Below, piece after piece: positions 5,704 through 7,549 of a DNA stretch of 7,549 nucleotides. The stretch's first letter is position 1. Each line of letters starts with the position of its first letter. Origin of the DNA: Candidatus Kariarchaeota archaeon (GTDB taxonomy: Archaea > Asgardarchaeota > Heimdallarchaeia > Heimdallarchaeales > Kariarchaeaceae). Below the pieces are notes generated by a model that saw only the letters and a list, made by a program, of their open reading frames with translations, was not told where the DNA came from and made no database searches. Both the position numbers and the translations under genes were made by a program. The stretch spans positions 1-7,549 of the forward strand of contig JAEOUB010000293.1 of NCBI GenBank assembly GCA_016839545.1, in the 5' to 3' direction.

Positions 5704-7197
5704 TTACATCATGATTTTTGATGATAGCGTTCCCAACCTCTCAAGTGCTGCAACTTTCTCCTTGAAGGTATCACTCAGTGGATTATCCTCCAGCTGTATA
5801 TATTTGAAGTGGGAAGCTGTGAGAAAAATCATTTCAAGTTCTTCAAAGAGATTGTTTGTCAGATTGAGTATCGAGACTTCCTTGAGTTCCAGGATAGAAT
5901 GTGGTAGGACTTTCAGTCGGTTGTGGTAGATAGATAATCTGCTCAGCCCGAGATCACCAATTCTCTCAGGTAACGACTCCAGCAGATTGTAGTCAAGCCA
6001 TAGTGTGTCGAGGTACTTCAGGTGCATGATCTCGTCAGGTAGTGTCTTGATCTGATTTCGACCTATCCATAGCCCGTACAGATCTTTCAGTTCACAGATC
6101 TCTTCCGGAATTCTCGAGATTATATTATCCTCAGCCAGTAGATGAGTCAGTGTCTTCAGCTCAAAGACAAAACCCGGTATCCTGGTCAGATTATTCTCTG
6201 AGATATCCACCATGGTTAGTTCTGGTAATCCGGTAATTTGCATTTCGCTCAACTGATTGCCTCTCAACACCAGGTTTCGCAGTTTTGTCTGATCCACAAT
6301 CGATACCCGTTTCAGAGAATTCCTCTGGAGATTCAGATACTCCAATGAAGGGAGATGATGATCTGAACTGGCAAATTCTGTGAGAAGATTCATTCCGAGA
6401 TTCAACTGCTGGAGTGACTTTATGGAAAGTCGTGGAATGGTCTGAATTTGATTGTCAGAGAGATCCAACTTGATCAAATTAGTAGACTCTGATATGACTG
6501 GGTACTCCTCAAGATGATTGTTGGATAGTATGAGTTCCTGACACTTTGAAAATAAATTATCACCGATTACCAATTCTGAGATCTTGTTATAACTCAGATC
6601 TAAGGTTGCAACATTCTCTAGCCTACTCACATCTACAGGGGATTTCAATGAATTATATGCAAGATTACAGTATTCAAGTGACCTACAGTTAATCGGAGGT
6701 ATTTCTTCAAGATAGTTCTCGCTGAGATCAAGGTGAGTCAGTCCTCCATGTGTCAGCGCAAGGGGATCTACTCGTTCGAGGTGATTCTTTTGCATTTCAA
6801 TTACTCTCAATCGTCTCAGTTGACAGATTTCCTTCGGCAGTTCCCTGATAAGGTTACCCAGCAAAATCAACTCCTCCAAGTTCTCCAGTTGTGAAATTCT
6901 TGATGGTATCTCCATAAGCACATTATAGCTCAAGTCAAGCTGGACAAGTTCCTCGAGATCATAGATAAATTCTGGAATTGCTTTGAGCTGACCCCCAAGT
7001 TGTACCGATCTGAGATGTGAACAACTTGACAGGATCTCTTCCACTTCCTCACCGAGTTCAGTCCTCCATCCAATGTGAAAGCTTATTCCGACGAGGACTC
7101 CATCCTCAAAGACCGCAATATCGGATTCATCACCAAACTTGTTCGGATTGAATACACCAAGCCCGATTAACTGGTCGAGGTTCTCTTGGTCTGTCAT
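5704..7197 (-). CDS. Leucine-rich-repeat protein
   Basis: A 497-residue protein consisting almost wholly of leucine-rich repeats. A non-repeat N-terminus of about 55 residues (with an acidic EELGEEVEEIL-like stretch near 47-55) is followed by about 18-19 repeats from residue 62 to 475. Typical units are LVQLDLSYNVLMEIP (84-98), LEELILLGNLIRELP (107-121), LIKLDLSDNQIQTIP (241-255) and LDTLWLDYNLLESLP (396-410). Many follow the LxxLxLxxNxLxxLPxxIxxL pattern of Shoc2-like, Ras-group or Roc-associated LRRs; several central repeats are shorter or less regular. The last repeat has the NPL cap (472-474) that often closes such solenoids. No GTPase, kinase or membrane segment is present in this chain. 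The family forms curved protein-binding surfaces; the partner is unknown. Its start lies 4 nt after the stop of the upstream gene, so the two are probably co-transcribed. Confidence 0.95.
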   Translation of the reverse strand: MTDQENLDQLIGLGVFNPNKFGDESDIAVFEDGVLVGISFHIGWRTELGEEVEEILSSCSHLRSVQLGGQLKAIPEFIYDLEELVQLDLSYNVLMEIPSRISQLENLEELILLGNLIRELPKEICQLRRLRVIEMQKNHLERVDPLALTHGGLTHLDLSENYLEEIPPINCRSLEYCNLAYNSLKSPVDVSRLENVATLDLSYNKISELVIGDNLFSKCQELILSNNHLEEYPVISESTNLIKLDLSDNQIQTIPRLSIKSLQQLNLGMNLLTEFASSDHHLPSLEYLNLQRNSLKRVSIVDQTKLRNLVLRGNQLSEMQITGLPELTMVDISENNLTRIPGFVFELKTLTHLLAEDNIISRIPEEICELKDLYGLWIGRNQIKTLPDEIMHLKYLDTLWLDYNLLESLPERIGDLGLSRLSIYHNRLKVLPHSILELKEVSILNLTNNLFEELEMIFLTASHFKYIQLEDNPLSDTFKEKVAALERLGTLSSKIMM

Positions 7198-7200
7198 GAT

Positions 7201-7205
7201 ATCAC
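7201..7205 (-). promoter_or_regulatory. Anti-16S match coupling the LRR gene to the upstream gene
   Basis: GTGAT on the minus strand lies 3 nt before ATG 7197 and contains the TGA stop of the upstream gene (7204-7202). GTGAT pairs with AUCAC of the 16S 3' end. The closeness of stop, match and start suggests re-initiation or translational coupling, though a 3-nt spacing is short. Confidence 0.3.
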
Positions 7206-7549
7206 AGCAAAAACATTTTGGCTAGTCTCTTTACCTGTTCTTCATTCCTGATTTTCTCGATATTCTGCTTGTCTGGAAGATAGCCCAGGTACTTGTACCA
7301 ATCCTCAGCCCATTTCTGGACCAATGCTCCTGTAATTGTCGAGGAAACACCCAGTGATGGATTATCTCGCTCTTTCCGTTTTACCTTGAATACAGATCCC
7401 TCCAAGTCCTTGACAAACTCGTATAGAGATTCATCACATATTATCAGTGTATGTGGATTTGACTGTAGGATCAAATTGTCAATGAAATTACCAATTTTGA
7501 CCTTCAGAAAGTCATGATATTCATCTTTGGAACCTGCTTCGTTGATCTG
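7202..7549 (-). CDS. C-terminal part of an unrecognised protein (enters from right edge)
   Basis: The frame is open from the right edge to TGA at 7204-7202, giving at least 115 residues. A TTG at 7474 is only an internal Leu; the frame continues upstream without a stop, beginning QINEAGSKDEYHDFLKVKIG. It contains a short buried strand-like stretch HTLIICDESLYEFV, a basic segment VKRKERDNPSLG, an aromatic patch WAEDWYKYLGYLP and a charged C-terminal helix ending AKMFLL. I do not recognise a family. The LRR gene starts 4 nt downstream, so this protein probably shares an mRNA with it and may work with it. The N-terminal part outside the window would be needed for identification. Confidence 0.8.
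   Translation of the reverse strand, partial: QINEAGSKDEYHDFLKVKIGNFIDNLILQSNPHTLIICDESLYEFVKDLEGSVFKVKRKERDNPSLGVSSTITGALVQKWAEDWYKYLGYLPDKQNIEKIRNEEQVKRLAKMFLL

Noticed and set aside
5654..5929. 91-codon plus-strand ORF at the end of the LRR gene
   Set aside because: Most of it is antisense to clear LRR coding sequence and the product is Ser-rich and low in complexity.
7293..7517. 74-codon plus-strand ORF near the right edge
   Set aside because: It is antisense to the leftward frame that is open to the edge and abuts the LRR gene.
1..7549. CRISPR array, tRNA, rRNA or insertion sequence
   Set aside because: No regularly spaced short direct repeats outside coding repeats, no tRNA-like folds, no transposase-like ORF or terminal inverted repeats were seen.

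Overview
This window most likely comes from an archaeon, or at least from an organism that makes many leaderless transcripts. Base composition is near balanced. Most genes lack a Shine-Dalgarno sequence. Instead, AT-rich TATA-like boxes are centred about 22-26 nt in front of several start codons (cphA, the 50-codon gene at 5644, the divergent cyanophycinase fragment, and more weakly the gene at 3533). The two genes without such a box carry short anti-16S matches (GGTG, GTGAT) near their starts. The phylum cannot be fixed from this sequence, and a bacterial origin is not excluded.

Left part (1-3477): a cyanophycin locus. At the left edge the first 28 codons of a probable cyanophycinase (cphB) run leftward off the window. 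An intergenic region with divergent TATA-like boxes separates it from a rightward YjbQ-family gene (198-644), whose start codon lies in a perfect 9-bp inverted repeat. A full-length cyanophycin synthetase gene (cphA, 694-3477) follows after 49 bp. CphA polymerises Asp and Arg into the storage polymer; cyanophycinase would release beta-Asp-Arg dipeptides from it. The role of YjbQ here is unknown.

Middle part (3533-5324): an unrecognised 185-residue acidic, His-rich protein gene reads rightward. Its 3' end overlaps by 23 bp a convergent leftward gene for a 418-residue protein built from about eleven 28/29-residue 'HG' repeats.

Right part (5325-7549): all genes read leftward. In transcription order they are the C-terminal part of an unrecognised protein entering from the right edge, a 497-residue leucine-rich-repeat protein starting 4 nt after it, a 50-residue charged small protein with its own TATA-like box, and then the HG-repeat gene. 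Two different repeat proteins, both probably protein-binding scaffolds, flank the small ORF. No RNA gene, CRISPR array, mobile element or origin was seen.
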